Shown here: positions 34,640-45,327 of the stretch, piece after piece
Position numbering within the stretch: the first letter of the stretch is position 1
Layout of the letters: the number at the start of each line of letters is the position of its first letter
Origin: Cellulomonas persica
GTDB lineage: Bacteria; Actinomycetota; Actinomycetes; Actinomycetales; Cellulomonadaceae
DNA: 64,000 nt
Assembly: GCF_007989825.1 (NCBI RefSeq)
Contig: NZ_BJUA01000016.1
Coordinates: forward strand, 1 to 64,000
Reading direction: 5' to 3'
The notes under the pieces: generated by a model
What the model saw: only the letters and a program-made list of their open reading frames with translations
Database searches by the model: none
Told to the model about the DNA's origin: nothing
Program-made: the position numbers and the translations under genes

Positions 34640-35914
34640 GTGCCCGGGAACCACGACGGCTGGAGCCCCGTGCCCTTCTCGACCCGACTCGTCCGCCCCT
34701 TCGCGCGCCAGAGCGCCACCTCGTCGGACTCCACGGACAGCGCCGTGGACCCCACGACGAACCTCAGCACGACGCAGACCCAGGGCGGCCGACCGGGCCG
34801 ACGCCTGGCCCTGCCCGCCGCGGTCGCGGCCGGCGCACTCGTCCTGTCCGGCGGTGCCGCCGCCTTCGCCCACGCGCACAAGACCGTGACGATCGACGTC
34901 GACGGCTCGGTGCGCGAGGTCTCCACGTTCGCCGGCTCGGTCGACGGCCTGCTCGACGACCACGGCGTGACCGTGGCCGAGCGCGACTCCGTGACCCCCA
35001 CGGGCAGCCTGTCCGACGGAGACGTCGTGACCGTGCGCCACGCGCACGAGGTGACGGTGTCGCGCGGCGGCGAGGAGCGCACGGTCTGGACGACCGCGCT
35101 CACGGCCGACGAGGCGCTCGACCTGCTCGCGGTCCGCGATCCCGAGGTCCAGCTCGTGGCCTCGCGCTCCGGCGGCGGCCGCCCCGAGCTCGCGCTGGAC
35201 CTGGCGCTGCGTGGCCCCGCGACGATCGTCGTGGACGGCCAGGAGCTCGAGGTCGACGACGCGCGCACGACGGTCGCCGACGCGCTCGAGGCCGCGGGCG
35301 TCGAGCTGGGTACGCACGACACGGTCTCGCTGGACAACGACGACGCCGGCGACGTGCGCGTCGTCGTGCAGCGCGTCGTGGTCCAGACGCTCGTGCGCAC
35401 CGAGGAGGTCCCGTTCTCGTCGAGCACGAAGGACGACGCGTCGCGCTACGAGGGCACCAAGGTCGTCGCGACCAAGGGTGTCGCGGGCGCGCGGACGATC
35501 CTCGAGCGCGTGACGACGGTCGACGGCACCGAGACCGAGCGGGTGCTCGTCGCCGACACGCAGACCCTGAACCCCGTCGACGAGGTCGTGGCGGTCGGCA
35601 CCAAGAAGCGGCCCGTGGTCACGGGCGGCGGCGGCTCCGGCAAGGCCGGACCGATCGGTGACACGCGCGACGCCGACTCGCTGAACTGGGCGGCGCTCGC
35701 CAAGTGCGAGTCCGGCGGAAACCCGTCGATCGTCTCCGCGAACGGCCTGTACCACGGGCTGTACCAGTTCTCGGTCGGCACGTGGCGCTCGGTCGGCGGC
35801 GCGGGTCTGCCCTCGCAGGCCTCGCCCGCCGAGCAGACCGCGCGCGCCAAGATGCTCTACCTGCGCTCCGGCGCGGGCCAGTGGCCGCACTGCGGGCCGC
35901 GCCTGTTCAGCTGA
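34640..35914 (+). CDS. rpfB: Resuscitation-promoting factor RpfB
   Basis: 424 residues from GTG 34640 (a GTG at 34670 with CTGGAG upstream is equally plausible). Signal anchor [20 protein letters not shown] (about 55-75), three DUF348 repeats, a G5 domain ([20 protein letters not shown]) and the C-terminal Rpf domain [20 protein letters not shown] with catalytic Glu, a WxxxxG-type core ([10 protein letters not shown]) and the paired cysteine in WPHCGP. RpfB is a muralytic enzyme that helps dormant cells resume growth. Position tatD-rpfB-ksgA-ispE is the conserved actinobacterial order. Confidence 0.95.
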   Translation: MPGNHDGWSPVPFSTRLVRPFARQSATSSDSTDSAVDPTTNLSTTQTQGGRPGRRLALPAAVAAGALVLSGGAAAFAHAHKTVTIDVDGSVREVSTFAGSVDGLLDDHGVTVAERDSVTPTGSLSDGDVVTVRHAHEVTVSRGGEERTVWTTALTADEALDLLAVRDPEVQLVASRSGGGRPELALDLALRGPATIVVDGQELEVDDARTTVADALEAAGVELGTHDTVSLDNDDAGDVRVVVQRVVVQTLVRTEEVPFSSSTKDDASRYEGTKVVATKGVAGARTILERVTTVDGTETERVLVADTQTLNPVDEVVAVGTKKRPVVTGGGGSGKAGPIGDTRDADSLNWAALAKCESGGNPSIVSANGLYHGLYQFSVGTWRSVGGAGLPSQASPAEQTARAKMLYLRSGAGQWPHCGPRLFS

Positions 35915-36013
35915 GCACCCGGCACGACTGAGCGCCCGGCACGACCGAGCACCCGGCACGACCGAGCACCCTGCACGACTGAGCACCCTGCACGACCGAG
36001 CACCCTGCACGAC
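35912..36013. repeat. 17-bp tandem repeat, six exact-length copies
   Basis: Six contiguous 17-bp units of the form YGAGCRCCCKGCACGAC, starting with the TGA stop codon of rpfB and ending exactly where the following hairpin begins. Units differ at only three positions. Minisatellite-type array, possibly variable between strains. Confidence 0.92.
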
Positions 36014-36078
36014 GAGGACGCCCGTCCCGGACCGCACCGCCCCGCGAAGGCGGTGGCGCGACCGGGGCGGGCGTCCTC
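36014..36078 (+). terminator. Long hairpin terminator between rpfB and ksgA
   Basis: Outer 17-bp stem (36014-36030 with 36062-36078, one G-U pair) enclosing a second 7-bp hairpin (CACCGCC/GGCGGTG). It ends 14 bp before the ksgA ATG, so it could also be part of a ksgA leader. Confidence 0.75.
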
Positions 36079-36092
36079 GTAGGCTTGCGGGC

Positions 36093-37052
36093 ATGACCTC
36101 GCCCGTGACGCTGCTCGGGCCCGCCCAGATCCGTGAGCTCGCGGAGCGTGCGGGCGTGCGGCCGACGAAGACGCTCGGGCAGAACTTCGTGCTCGACGGC
36201 GGCACGGTGCGCAAGATCGTGCGCCAGGCCGACGTGACCCCCCGGATGCCGGTGGTCGAGGTCGGGCCCGGCCTGGGCTCGCTCACGCTCGGGCTGCTCG
36301 AGGCGGACGCGGACGTCGTCGCGGTCGAGATCGACCCGGTCCTCGCGCGGCTGCTGCCGCAGACCGTCGCGGAGCACGTGCCGGGGCTGCGCCGGGACGA
36401 CGACGAGCGCGGGCACGCGGTCCTGCGCGACGACGAGGGCCGCGCGCGCCTGACGGTCGTCCTGCAGGACGCGCTCGAGGTCACGGCCCTGCCGGGGCCG
36501 CCGCCGCGCGCGCTCGTCGCGAACCTGCCGTACAACGTCTCCGTCCCGGTGCTCCTGACGTTCCTCGAGCGGTTCGGCACGCTCGAGCACGGCCTCGTCA
36601 TGGTCCAGGCCGAGGTCGCCGACCGGCTGGCCGCGCCGCCCGGTTCGCGCACGTACGGCGTGCCGTCGGCGAAGGCCGCCTGGTACGCGCAGGTGCGGCG
36701 CACGGCGACCGTGGGCCGCTCGGTGTTCTGGCCGGTGCCGAACGTCGACTCGGCGCTGGTGCGGCTCGACCGGCGCGAGCCGCCGACGACGACGGCGACG
36801 CGCGAGCAGGTGTTCGCGGTCGTCGACGCGGCGTTCGCGCAGCGGCGCAAGATGCTGCGCGCGGCGCTCGCACCGTGGTTCGGCTCGGGCGAGGCCGCGG
36901 TCGCGGCGCTCGCCGAGGCGGGTGTCGACGCGCAGGCGCGCGGTGAGACGGTCGACATCGACGGGTTCGCCCGGATCGCGGAGCGACTTCCGGCGACCAG
37001 CCTGCGCCCTGACCCGCGCGGTCGGTCGCGGGCTGGCACAGTGGAGCCGTGA
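36093..37052 (+). CDS. ksgA: 16S rRNA dimethyladenosine transferase
   Basis: 319 residues from ATG 36093. SAM-dependent N6,N6-dimethylation of A1518/A1519 in 16S rRNA helix 45. Motifs: [35 protein letters not shown] (motif I), [11 protein letters not shown], and [12 protein letters not shown] (catalytic NLPY). A short insertion rich in Asp/Arg ([20 protein letters not shown]) separates motifs II and III. Stop overlaps the ispE start (GTGA). Confidence 0.96.
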   Translation: MTSPVTLLGPAQIRELAERAGVRPTKTLGQNFVLDGGTVRKIVRQADVTPRMPVVEVGPGLGSLTLGLLEADADVVAVEIDPVLARLLPQTVAEHVPGLRRDDDERGHAVLRDDEGRARLTVVLQDALEVTALPGPPPRALVANLPYNVSVPVLLTFLERFGTLEHGLVMVQAEVADRLAAPPGSRTYGVPSAKAAWYAQVRRTATVGRSVFWPVPNVDSALVRLDRREPPTTTATREQVFAVVDAAFAQRRKMLRAALAPWFGSGEAAVAALAEAGVDAQARGETVDIDGFARIAERLPATSLRPDPRGRSRAGTVEP

Positions 37053-37996
37053 CGCTCAGCCCGGTGGACGTGGCCACCACGCGCGAGGTGCGGGTCCGCG
37101 CCCCCGGCAAGGTCAACCTCTCGCTGCACGTGGGACCGGTCGACGCCGACGGGTACCACCCGCTGACGACGGTCTTCCAGGCGGTGTCGGTGTTCGAGGA
37201 GGTCACGGCGCGCACGTCCGACGAGCGCCTCGTGACGGTCTCGGGCCCGCAGCACGAGCTCGTGCCCACCGACTCCTCCAACCTCGCGATGCGCGCCGCG
37301 GAGCTGCTCGCCGACGCGGCGGGCATCGACGAGGGCGTGCACCTGCACATCGACAAGGGCGTGCCCGTCGCGGGCGGCATGGCCGGTGGATCGGCGGACG
37401 CCGCCGCGGCGCTGCTCGCGTGCGACGCGCTGTGGCAGACCGGGCTGTCACGCGCGGACCTGCTCGAGCTCGCGGCCCGGCTGGGCTCGGACGTGCCGTT
37501 CGTGCTGCAGGGGCACACCGCGGTCGGCCAGGGGCGCGGCGACCTGCTGACGCCGGTCCTGGGGCGCGGCGAGTTCCACTGGGCGTTCGCGGTGCAGGAC
37601 CGCGGGTTGTCGGCGGGCGTCGTGTACGGCGCGCTGGACGCGCTGCGCGGGGGCACGTCCGACGTGGCGCTCCCGCCGCACGTGGACGACGACGTGCCGC
37701 TCCTGCAGGCGCTGCGCGCGGGGGACGCGCGCGCGCTCGGGGCGGCCCTGCACAACGACCTGCAGCCCGCGGCGCTCGAGCTGGACCCGCGCCTGGCGGA
37801 GCCGCTCGCGGTCGCGCAGGACGCGGGTGCGCTCGGGGTGGTCGTCTCGGGCTCGGGCCCGACGGTCGCGGCGCTCGCGCGCAGCCGGCAGCACGCGCTC
37901 GTGCTCGCGGCCGCGTTCACGGCCTCGGGGGCGGCGGACCGCGTCCTCACGGCGTCGGGTCCGGTGCCGGGCGCGCGCGTGGTCGCGGCCGACTGA
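37049..37996 (+). CDS. ispE: 4-diphosphocytidyl-2-C-methyl-D-erythritol kinase
   Basis: 315 residues from GTG 37049, overlapping the ksgA stop by 4 nt. GHMP kinase fold: [12 protein letters not shown] at the N-terminus (catalytic region), ATP loop [17 protein letters not shown], and a C-terminal [13 protein letters not shown] motif. Phosphorylates CDP-ME in the non-mevalonate isoprenoid pathway, here coupled to ksgA as in mycobacteria. Confidence 0.95.
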   Translation: MTLSPVDVATTREVRVRAPGKVNLSLHVGPVDADGYHPLTTVFQAVSVFEEVTARTSDERLVTVSGPQHELVPTDSSNLAMRAAELLADAAGIDEGVHLHIDKGVPVAGGMAGGSADAAAALLACDALWQTGLSRADLLELAARLGSDVPFVLQGHTAVGQGRGDLLTPVLGRGEFHWAFAVQDRGLSAGVVYGALDALRGGTSDVALPPHVDDDVPLLQALRAGDARALGAALHNDLQPAALELDPRLAEPLAVAQDAGALGVVVSGSGPTVAALARSRQHALVLAAAFTASGAADRVLTASGPVPGARVVAAD

Positions 37997-38063
37997 CGCA
38001 TCCGCGTGGTCGCGGCCGACTGCCGCAGACGCCTGGTCCTGCAGGGCTGATCTCGCTCCGGGC

Positions 38064-38107
38064 TTGACGGCCGATGCGTGCCGGCTAATACTTAAGGAGA
38101 TGCTTAA
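38064..38107 (+). promoter_or_regulatory. Leaderless promoter and operator of arsR-type gene
   Basis: TTGACG (38064-38069), 16 bp, TAATAC (38086-38091), and then only 8 nt to the ATG at 38100, so transcription should start at or next to the A of ATG. TTAAG (38092-38096) and CTTAA (38103-38107) form an inverted repeat across the start site, a plausible autorepressor operator. Confidence 0.65.
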
Positions 38108-38459
38108 CCATTCGGATCTCGACACGGCGTTCCGCGCCCTGTCGGACGCGAGCCGCCGGGCGATCGTCGAACGCCTCGTCCGCGGTCCCGCAACGGTCGG
38201 CACGCTCGCCGAGCCTCTCGCGATGTCCCTCCCGGCGGTCCTCCAGCACCTCGCGGTGCTCGAGGCCGCGGGGATCGTGACGTCGCAGAAGGTCGGCCGC
38301 GTCCGCACCTGCTCGCTCGTCCCCGGCGCCCTCGCCGGCCCGACGGCCTGGCTCCAGCACCAGCGCCTGCCGGCGGAGCGCCGCCTCGACCGGCTCGGCG
38401 ACCACCTCGCCGCGGCCGGCGGACCCGAGGCATCCGACTCTTCCCAGGAGCAGCCATGA
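38100..38459 (+). CDS. ArsR/SmtB-family transcriptional regulator
   Basis: 119 residues. Winged-helix pattern of the ArsR family: FRALSDASRRAIVERLVRGP, TVGTLAEPLAMSLPAVLQHL (recognition region), VLEAAGIVTSQKVGRVRTCSL. No metal-binding cysteines in the ELxCxC position, as in the subgroup that pairs with SRPBCC/AHSA1 genes. Its stop overlaps the SRPBCC gene start (ATGA). Confidence 0.9.
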   Translation: MLNHSDLDTAFRALSDASRRAIVERLVRGPATVGTLAEPLAMSLPAVLQHLAVLEAAGIVTSQKVGRVRTCSLVPGALAGPTAWLQHQRLPAERRLDRLGDHLAAAGGPEASDSSQEQP

Positions 38460-38920
38460 CCAGCACCACCACCGACCTCGCACACGCGACGTTCGTCATC
38501 GAGCGCACCTACCCCGTCCCGGTCGAGCGCGTCTGGGCCGCGCACGCGGACGCCGACGAGCGTGCGCAGTGGTTCGGCAACGACCCGGGCTTCGACACCA
38601 CCGAGGCCAGCCACGACTTCGTCGTCGGCGGGAAGACCGTCGAGGACGGCCAGTGGCACGGCGGACCGCGCTCGCGCTTCGTCGCCCGGTACTGCGATCT
38701 CGTCGAGAACCGCCGCATCGTGCACACGTACGACATGTGGATCGGCGAGGAGTACTTCTCGACCTCGCTCGTCACGACGACGTTCGAGGCGGTCGACGGC
38801 GGCACGCGCCTGACCTACACCGAGCAGGGCGTCTACACCGGCGGCGCCGAGGACGCCGCGAACCGCGAGACCGGGTGCGCGCAGATCCTCGACTCCCTGG
38901 GCGCGTACCTGAGCCGCTGA
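38456..38920 (+). CDS. SRPBCC/AHSA1-domain protein
   Basis: 154 residues, start by ATGA overlap with the ArsR gene. Start-like helix-grip fold: FVIERTYPVPVERVWAAHAD, the W-F-G turn, GGRSRF-type strand, HTYDMWIGEEYFSTSLVTTT and the long C-terminal helix after GG.ED..NRETG. These bind hydrophobic ligands; family members next to ArsR genes are of unknown specific role, often linked to stress. Confidence 0.9.
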   Translation: MTSTTTDLAHATFVIERTYPVPVERVWAAHADADERAQWFGNDPGFDTTEASHDFVVGGKTVEDGQWHGGPRSRFVARYCDLVENRRIVHTYDMWIGEEYFSTSLVTTTFEAVDGGTRLTYTEQGVYTGGAEDAANRETGCAQILDSLGAYLSR

Positions 38921-38973
38921 GCGCGCGGGCGTCGTCGAGCCGGGCGCGCGGGGCCGGGTAGCCTCGTGCCCTG

Positions 38974-40833
<1,860 letters not shown>

Positions 40834-40846
40834 CCCGCGTCCCGCG

Positions 40847-41368
40847 TCAGTGCGGGTGAGGCGCGTCGAACGGCAGGAGCGCCTCGCGCAGGAGGCTCGC
40901 GAGCTGCGTGCGGTCCTGCTCGGACAGGTCGCCCAGGAGTGTGCGCTCGGTGTCGAGCAGGTCCGCGAACGCGGCGTCGACCCGCGCGAGGCCCGACGGC
41001 GTGAGCTGCACGAGCACGCCGCGGCGGTCGTCGGGCGACGGCTGACGTTCGACCAGACCCTTCTCCGCGAGCCGGTCGATGCGGTTCGTCATGGTCCCCG
41101 ACGTCACGAGCGTCAGCGTCAGGAGCGCGCCGGGCGAGAGCCGGTACGGCGTGCCGGCGCGCCGCAGCGCGGACAGCACGTCGAACTCCCACGTCTCCAG
41201 CCCGTGCCGGTCGAACGCGCCGCGCCGGGCGAGGTCGAGGTGCCGCGCGAGGCGGCTCACGCGCGAGAGGACCTCGAGCGGGCGCACGTCCAGGTCGGGT
41301 CGCTCCCGGTGCCAGGCAGCGACGATCCGGTCCACCTCGTCGTGGGCCGCGCGGTCCTCGTGTGCCAT
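40847..41368 (-). CDS. MarR-family transcriptional regulator
   Basis: 173 residues from ATG 41368 (an in-frame ATG at 41389 is possible). Winged helix: GLETWEFDVLSALRRAG, SPGALLTLTLVTSGTMTNRI (recognition helix), DRLAEKGLVERQPSPDDRRG (wing with the DxRxx motif). TAATCT lies 7 nt before the ATG on the coding strand, suggesting a leaderless message. Converges with the ABC-F gene, 13 bp between stops. Confidence 0.9.
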   Translation of the reverse strand: MAHEDRAAHDEVDRIVAAWHRERPDLDVRPLEVLSRVSRLARHLDLARRGAFDRHGLETWEFDVLSALRRAGTPYRLSPGALLTLTLVTSGTMTNRIDRLAEKGLVERQPSPDDRRGVLVQLTPSGLARVDAAFADLLDTERTLLGDLSEQDRTQLASLLREALLPFDAPHPH

Positions 41369-41448
41369 GCCGACGAGATTACTTGACATCGACAGATCTG
41401 AGCCCAGGACGTGCGGGCCGTCTCGGGTGGGATCCGATTCCGCGCCGG

Positions 41449-42138
41449 TCAGGAGTCGTCGGCGGCCGTGCGCCCGGACGTCGCCGGGGACTGGCCGATC
41501 GTCTCGTTCGTCGTGGCCTTGGTCAGCGTGGGCCGACGCTCGAGCCCCATGAGGCCGTTCCAGGCGAGGTTCACCAGGTGCGCCGCGACGTCGGCCTTCC
41601 CGGGCCGACGCGCGTCGAGCCACCACTGCCCGGTCAGCGCCACCATCCCGACGAGCATCTGGGCGTAGATCGGCGCGGTCTTGGGGTCCAGGCCCTGCTT
41701 CTTGAACTGGTCGGCGAGCAGGTGCTCGACCTGCGTCGCGACGTCGCCGATCAGGCTCGAGAACGTGCCGATGGCCTGCGCGACCGGCGAGTCCCGCACG
41801 AGGATCCGGAAACCCGCCTCGTTCGACTCGATGTAGGACAGCAGCGCGAGCGCGGTCCGCTCGACGAGCACCTTGGGGTGGCCGCCGCCCTCCAGCGCGC
41901 CCGTGAGCGCGCCGGTCAGGCCCTGGACCTCACGGTCGACGACGACCGCGTACACGCCTTCCTTGCCGCCGAAGTGCTCGTAGACGACCGGCTTGGAGAC
42001 CTCGGCGCGCGCCGCGATCTCCTCGACGCTCGTGCCGTCGAAGCCCTTCTCGGCGAACAGCTTGCGCGAGACGTCCAGCAGCTGGGCGCGCCGCTGCACC
42101 CCGGTCATCCGGGATCGGGGTGCTCGCTTCTCCGCCAC
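41449..42138 (-). CDS. TetR-family transcriptional regulator
   Basis: 229 residues from GTG 42138. N-terminal TetR HTH (RAQLLDVSRKLFAEKGFDGT, SVEEIAARAEVSKPVVYEHFG). C-terminal ligand domain helical, with QWWLDARRPGKADVAAHLVN. Because the ATGATG just upstream is out of frame, the GTG is the likely start. Upstream lies a cluster of palindromes (42246-42317) that may include operators. Confidence 0.9.
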   Translation of the reverse strand: MAEKRAPRSRMTGVQRRAQLLDVSRKLFAEKGFDGTSVEEIAARAEVSKPVVYEHFGGKEGVYAVVVDREVQGLTGALTGALEGGGHPKVLVERTALALLSYIESNEAGFRILVRDSPVAQAIGTFSSLIGDVATQVEHLLADQFKKQGLDPKTAPIYAQMLVGMVALTGQWWLDARRPGKADVAAHLVNLAWNGLMGLERRPTLTKATTNETIGQSPATSGRTAADDS

Positions 42139-42245
42139 GGCCCCATCATGCCGTGCCACCGCACCCGACCAGGCCCCGTCCCACGCCGTGACCGGCGGCA
42201 TCACGCGGCCGGGCGACCGGCGCGCCCCCGGCGACGCCGGCCGTC

Positions 42246-42317
42246 GTGCCGAGCTCGGCACTCCGGACCGAGCTCGGCAGTCCGGACTGCCGAGCTCGCA
42301 CCAGACTGCCGAGCTCG
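42246..42317. repeat. Palindrome cluster built on GAGCTC
   Basis: GTGCCGAGCTCGGCAC at 42246-42261 is a perfect 16-bp palindrome; 42269-42298 is a perfect 30-bp palindrome made of CGAGCTCGGCAGTCC and its complement with no loop; a further half unit ACTGCCGAGCTCG is at 42305-42317. It lies between the TetR gene start and tRNA-Gln. Confidence 0.85.
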
Positions 42318-42322
42318 CGCGC

Positions 42323-42362
42323 GGGGATGTCGGGCGGGGATGTCGGGCAGGGATGGTCGGGC
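42323..42362. repeat. 13-bp tandem repeat, about three copies
   Basis: GGGGATGTCGGGC at 42323 and 42336, then AGGGATGGTCGGGC at 42349. Directly after the palindrome cluster and 43 bp upstream of the tRNA gene. Confidence 0.75.
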
Positions 42363-42404
42363 TGGCAGACTGGGGCGCCGTCGGGCGCCGCGCGCGGCCG
42401 ACGT

Positions 42405-42479
42405 TCCGCCCTGGTGTAACGGCAGCACGCAGGCCTTTGGAGCCTCGCGGTCCAGGTTCGAATCCTGGGGGCGGAGCCA
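42405..42479 (+). tRNA. tRNA-Gln (anticodon UUG)
   Basis: 75 nt including encoded CCA. Acceptor TCCGCCC pairs with GGGCGGA, discriminator G; D-arm TGGTGTAACGGCAGCA; anticodon loop CTTTGGA with anticodon TTG; T-arm CCAGG-TTCGAAT-CCTGG. One C-C mismatch at the outer pair of the anticodon stem. Confidence 0.95.
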
Positions 42480-42562
42480 GCCGGCGCCCAGCCCAGGCAC
42501 TCGAAGGAGTGATCCTGCGCCGCTGGGGTACGTGGGCGCTCGCGACCGGCTCATGGAGCGGC

Positions 42563-43180
42563 ATGAGTCGAGATGAGACGACGTTGACCGCCGACCCGAC
42601 GACCCAGACCCCGGTCGCCCCGACGTCCGCTGCCCCGCCGACGGCCGTGGTCCGCGGCGCGGGGGCAGTGACGGACGACGTGCCCGAGCGCGGTGACGGT
42701 GCGCCGCGGCCGGGGTGGGGTCGGGTGGTCGGTGCCGCGGCTGGGACGGCGGTCGTCGTCGGAGTGGGGACCGCGCTCGTCGCGCGGGTGCTGATGCGGC
42801 TCGTCGCGGACGTCGTCGACGCCGAGACGGGGTTCTCGGTGGTCGGGACGCTCGGGATCGCGATCGTGTTCTCGGTGCTGATGGTGCCCGCCGCGGCGGG
42901 CGGGGCGATCGAGGCTCGTACGCGGCGCGCGGTCGTCGGGCTCGTCGGGGTGCTGACGACGAGCGTCGTGCTGGGGTGGGGGACCGCGACCACCGCGCTC
43001 GTCGACCTGGCCGACCACCCGCTGCGCGAGGGCCGCGAGCTCGACCTCGTCGCGCTGCTGCTCGTCGGCTTCGGCGCGACCGTGGTCGTCGGTGCGGTGA
43101 CTGCCCGCCGCCTCGCCCGGCGGTGGACGCTCGGACGAGGCGGGGACGAGGTCAGCGGACGGTCGCTCGCGCAGCCGTGA
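42563..43180 (+). CDS. Hypothetical membrane protein
   Basis: 205 residues from ATG 42563 (GGAG 4 nt upstream). A Thr/Pro/Ala-rich cytosolic N-terminus of about 50 residues, then four hydrophobic segments: VVGAAAGTAVVVGVGTALVA, GTLGIAIVFSVLMVPAAAGG, VVGLVGVLTTSVVLGWGT and LVALLLVGFGATVVVGAV. No family recognised. Its last 29 bases overlap the 3' end of the converging repeat-protein gene. Confidence 0.65.
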   Translation: MSRDETTLTADPTTQTPVAPTSAAPPTAVVRGAGAVTDDVPERGDGAPRPGWGRVVGAAAGTAVVVGVGTALVARVLMRLVADVVDAETGFSVVGTLGIAIVFSVLMVPAAAGGAIEARTRRAVVGLVGVLTTSVVLGWGTATTALVDLADHPLREGRELDLVALLLVGFGATVVVGAVTARRLARRWTLGRGGDEVSGRSLAQP

Positions 43181-45050
43181 CGGTCGCGCCGCCCTTCGCG
43201 GTCACGGTCGTCGTCGCGTCGCGGTAGCCGCCCACGTAGTCGGGGTCGGTGATCTTCAGGGTCTGCCGGCCGGGCTTGACGCCCGTGAGCGTGTAGCGGC
43301 CGGTCGCGTCGGTCGTGGCCTTGTGGCCCTCCTGCGACCAGACCGTGACGCCGATCGCGGGCTTGCCCTTGGTGGTGACGACGAGCCCGGTGATGGTCGC
43401 GCCCTTGCCGAGCCGCACGTCCCGCACGGAGTCCTTCCCGGCGCGCACGCTGAGGGCGACCTGCCCCCACGCGAGCGGGCTGGACGCCTTCGGTGTGACC
43501 TTCACCTGGTAGCTGCCGGAGACCACGCTGCGGATCGTGTACCTGCCGGTGGACCCGGTGCGCACCGTCGCGTACGCCGTGCCGTACTGGTCGTAGACGT
43601 GCACGGACGCCCCCGCGACGGGCTTGCCCGCCCAGTCGGTGACCCTGCCGGACACGGTCCGCAGCTCGCCGCGCGTGAGGGTGCCGAACGTCGCCGTCTT
43701 GTGCGCGCGGACGACGACCTGACGGCGCAGGTTCGAGCCGTCGACGTGCACGTAGTACGTCCCGGCGGGCAACGCCGCGAACCCGACCCACCCGTCCGCG
43801 TCGGGCCGGAACGTGCCCAGGAACGTGCCGGTCGAGGTCGACAGCGACACGTCCTGCCTGGTGGGGCTCGAGCCCGCGGTCGTGACCTGGCCGTAGATGA
43901 TCGCGTCGTCCATCAGGGTGATCTGCTTGGCCGCGACGGCCTCGCCCTGCCGTGCCCACACGGTCGTCTTGCCCTCGGCGGGCAGCGACGACGTCCCGCC
44001 TTGCGCCTGCAGCGCGACCTCGCCGGTGGCGAGCCCGCGCAGCGTGTACCGGCCGTCGCTGTTCGTCCTGGCGTTCACCTGGCCCTCGCGGTCGGTGTTC
44101 CACGCGTAGACCGTGATGCCCTTCGCGGGCCGGCCGTCGCGGCCCACGACACGGCCCTTGACGGTCGCCGAGCGCACGAGCGCGATGTCCGCGACGCCGT
44201 CCCTGCCGAGCGGGACGACGACCTTCTTGGCGTCGGGCTTGCGCACGGTGCCGCCGAGGTAGGTCGTGAACCAGCGCCGCTCGGAGTCGCCGGAGACCCG
44301 CACGGAGTAGGAGCCGGGTTCGACGTCCCGTGAGTACCGGCCCGACGACGAGGTCTGGACGTATCCGCTGCCGATTAGGACGCGCGCGTCGTCGACAGCC
44401 TTGTCACCGAGAGTGACGCGCCCGGTCACGTGCGACTTGCGGACGAGCCGGAAGGCCCTGCCCGTGACGTCGGAGCCCGCCTTCAGCGTCAGCTTCGCGA
44501 GCACGGTGCGGCGGTAGACCTCGTGCCACTCGTCGAAGCGCACGGTGTACGAGCCGGCCGGCGCGAAGGTCGCTCCACGACCGTTCACGTCGGTCGGGAG
44601 CGTGAGCTCGGCCGTGCGCAGCTCGCGGTAGCCCGAGAGCATCACGTACGGGACCGGCTCGCCGGTCAGGTCGTCGACGACCCGGCCCGACAGGGCGACG
44701 AGGCGTGGGTGGACGAACGACACCTCCTCGCTGCCGTCGACGGTGACGGCGACCGTCGCGGGCGCGCTCTGCTCCCAGACGCTGCGGTAGGAGACGACGT
44801 AGTCGCCCGCGGGGACGTCCCGGAAGGTGATGACGCCGGAGGCGTCGGTGGCACCCTCGTCGACCGGGTCCTCGTCGGAACCGCCGGCAGGCAGGAGCCT
44901 GACGTCCTCGTCGGGGATCGGCGTGCCGCCGCGCGTCGCGACGGTCGCGGTGACGCTGAAGGTCGGGTCTTCGGCCGACGCTGCGGGGGCCATCAGCACC
45001 CCCAGTGCGAGAACGAGTGCGCCGATCGACGCGGCCATGCGTGTCCTCAT
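43152..45050 (-). CDS. Secreted carboxypeptidase-regulatory-like repeat protein
   Basis: 632 residues from ATG 45050. Sec signal peptide (RMAASIGALVLALGVLMAPA, cleavage after ASA). The rest is a chain of about seven beta-sandwich repeats of the CarboxypepD_reg/SdrD-B type: each reads like V-x-G-x-V-x-D-x-x-G-K-P-x-x-G-x-x-V ... GRYTLxGLxxGxYxVxV, for example GRVTDWAGKPVAGASVHVYD and GRYTLTGVKPGRQTLKITD. No catalytic domain, no sortase motif. Probably an extracellular adhesive or scaffold protein. The start is uncertain because the RBS is weak. Confidence 0.82.
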   Translation of the reverse strand: MRTRMAASIGALVLALGVLMAPAASAEDPTFSVTATVATRGGTPIPDEDVRLLPAGGSDEDPVDEGATDASGVITFRDVPAGDYVVSYRSVWEQSAPATVAVTVDGSEEVSFVHPRLVALSGRVVDDLTGEPVPYVMLSGYRELRTAELTLPTDVNGRGATFAPAGSYTVRFDEWHEVYRRTVLAKLTLKAGSDVTGRAFRLVRKSHVTGRVTLGDKAVDDARVLIGSGYVQTSSSGRYSRDVEPGSYSVRVSGDSERRWFTTYLGGTVRKPDAKKVVVPLGRDGVADIALVRSATVKGRVVGRDGRPAKGITVYAWNTDREGQVNARTNSDGRYTLRGLATGEVALQAQGGTSSLPAEGKTTVWARQGEAVAAKQITLMDDAIIYGQVTTAGSSPTRQDVSLSTSTGTFLGTFRPDADGWVGFAALPAGTYYVHVDGSNLRRQVVVRAHKTATFGTLTRGELRTVSGRVTDWAGKPVAGASVHVYDQYGTAYATVRTGSTGRYTIRSVVSGSYQVKVTPKASSPLAWGQVALSVRAGKDSVRDVRLGKGATITGLVVTTKGKPAIGVTVWSQEGHKATTDATGRYTLTGVKPGRQTLKITDPDYVGGYRDATTTVTAKGGATVTAARATVR

Positions 45051-45224
45051 GACGAGGCCCCCTGTCTGACCGCGCACGGTGCGCGCCGTGAGCACCGTCG
45101 CAGAGCGGCGGCGGCCGGTCGATCCGGCGAACGGGTGGTGTGTCGCCGCAGGTCGGCGCGTCGGGGTCGTCTCGTCGTCGCCTGTGCACACGGGTGGGTC
45201 CTTGGTCACACCGGACGGCCGGGA

Positions 45225-45243
45225 CTCCCGGACCGTCCGGGAG
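45225..45243. other. Hairpin in divergent intergenic region upstream of glmU
   Basis: CTCCCGGA and TCCGGGAG with a 3-nt loop, followed at 45260-45265 by TAGAGT, a possible -10 box for glmU. The 277 bp gap (45051-45327) holds nothing else I can name. Confidence 0.4.
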
Positions 45244-45327
45244 CGGGGGAGCGCGGCGGTAGAGTGACGGACGCGCACGGTTCCGCCGCCCGGATCGTCG
45301 GGCACACCCCGCGAGGAGCACCCACAG

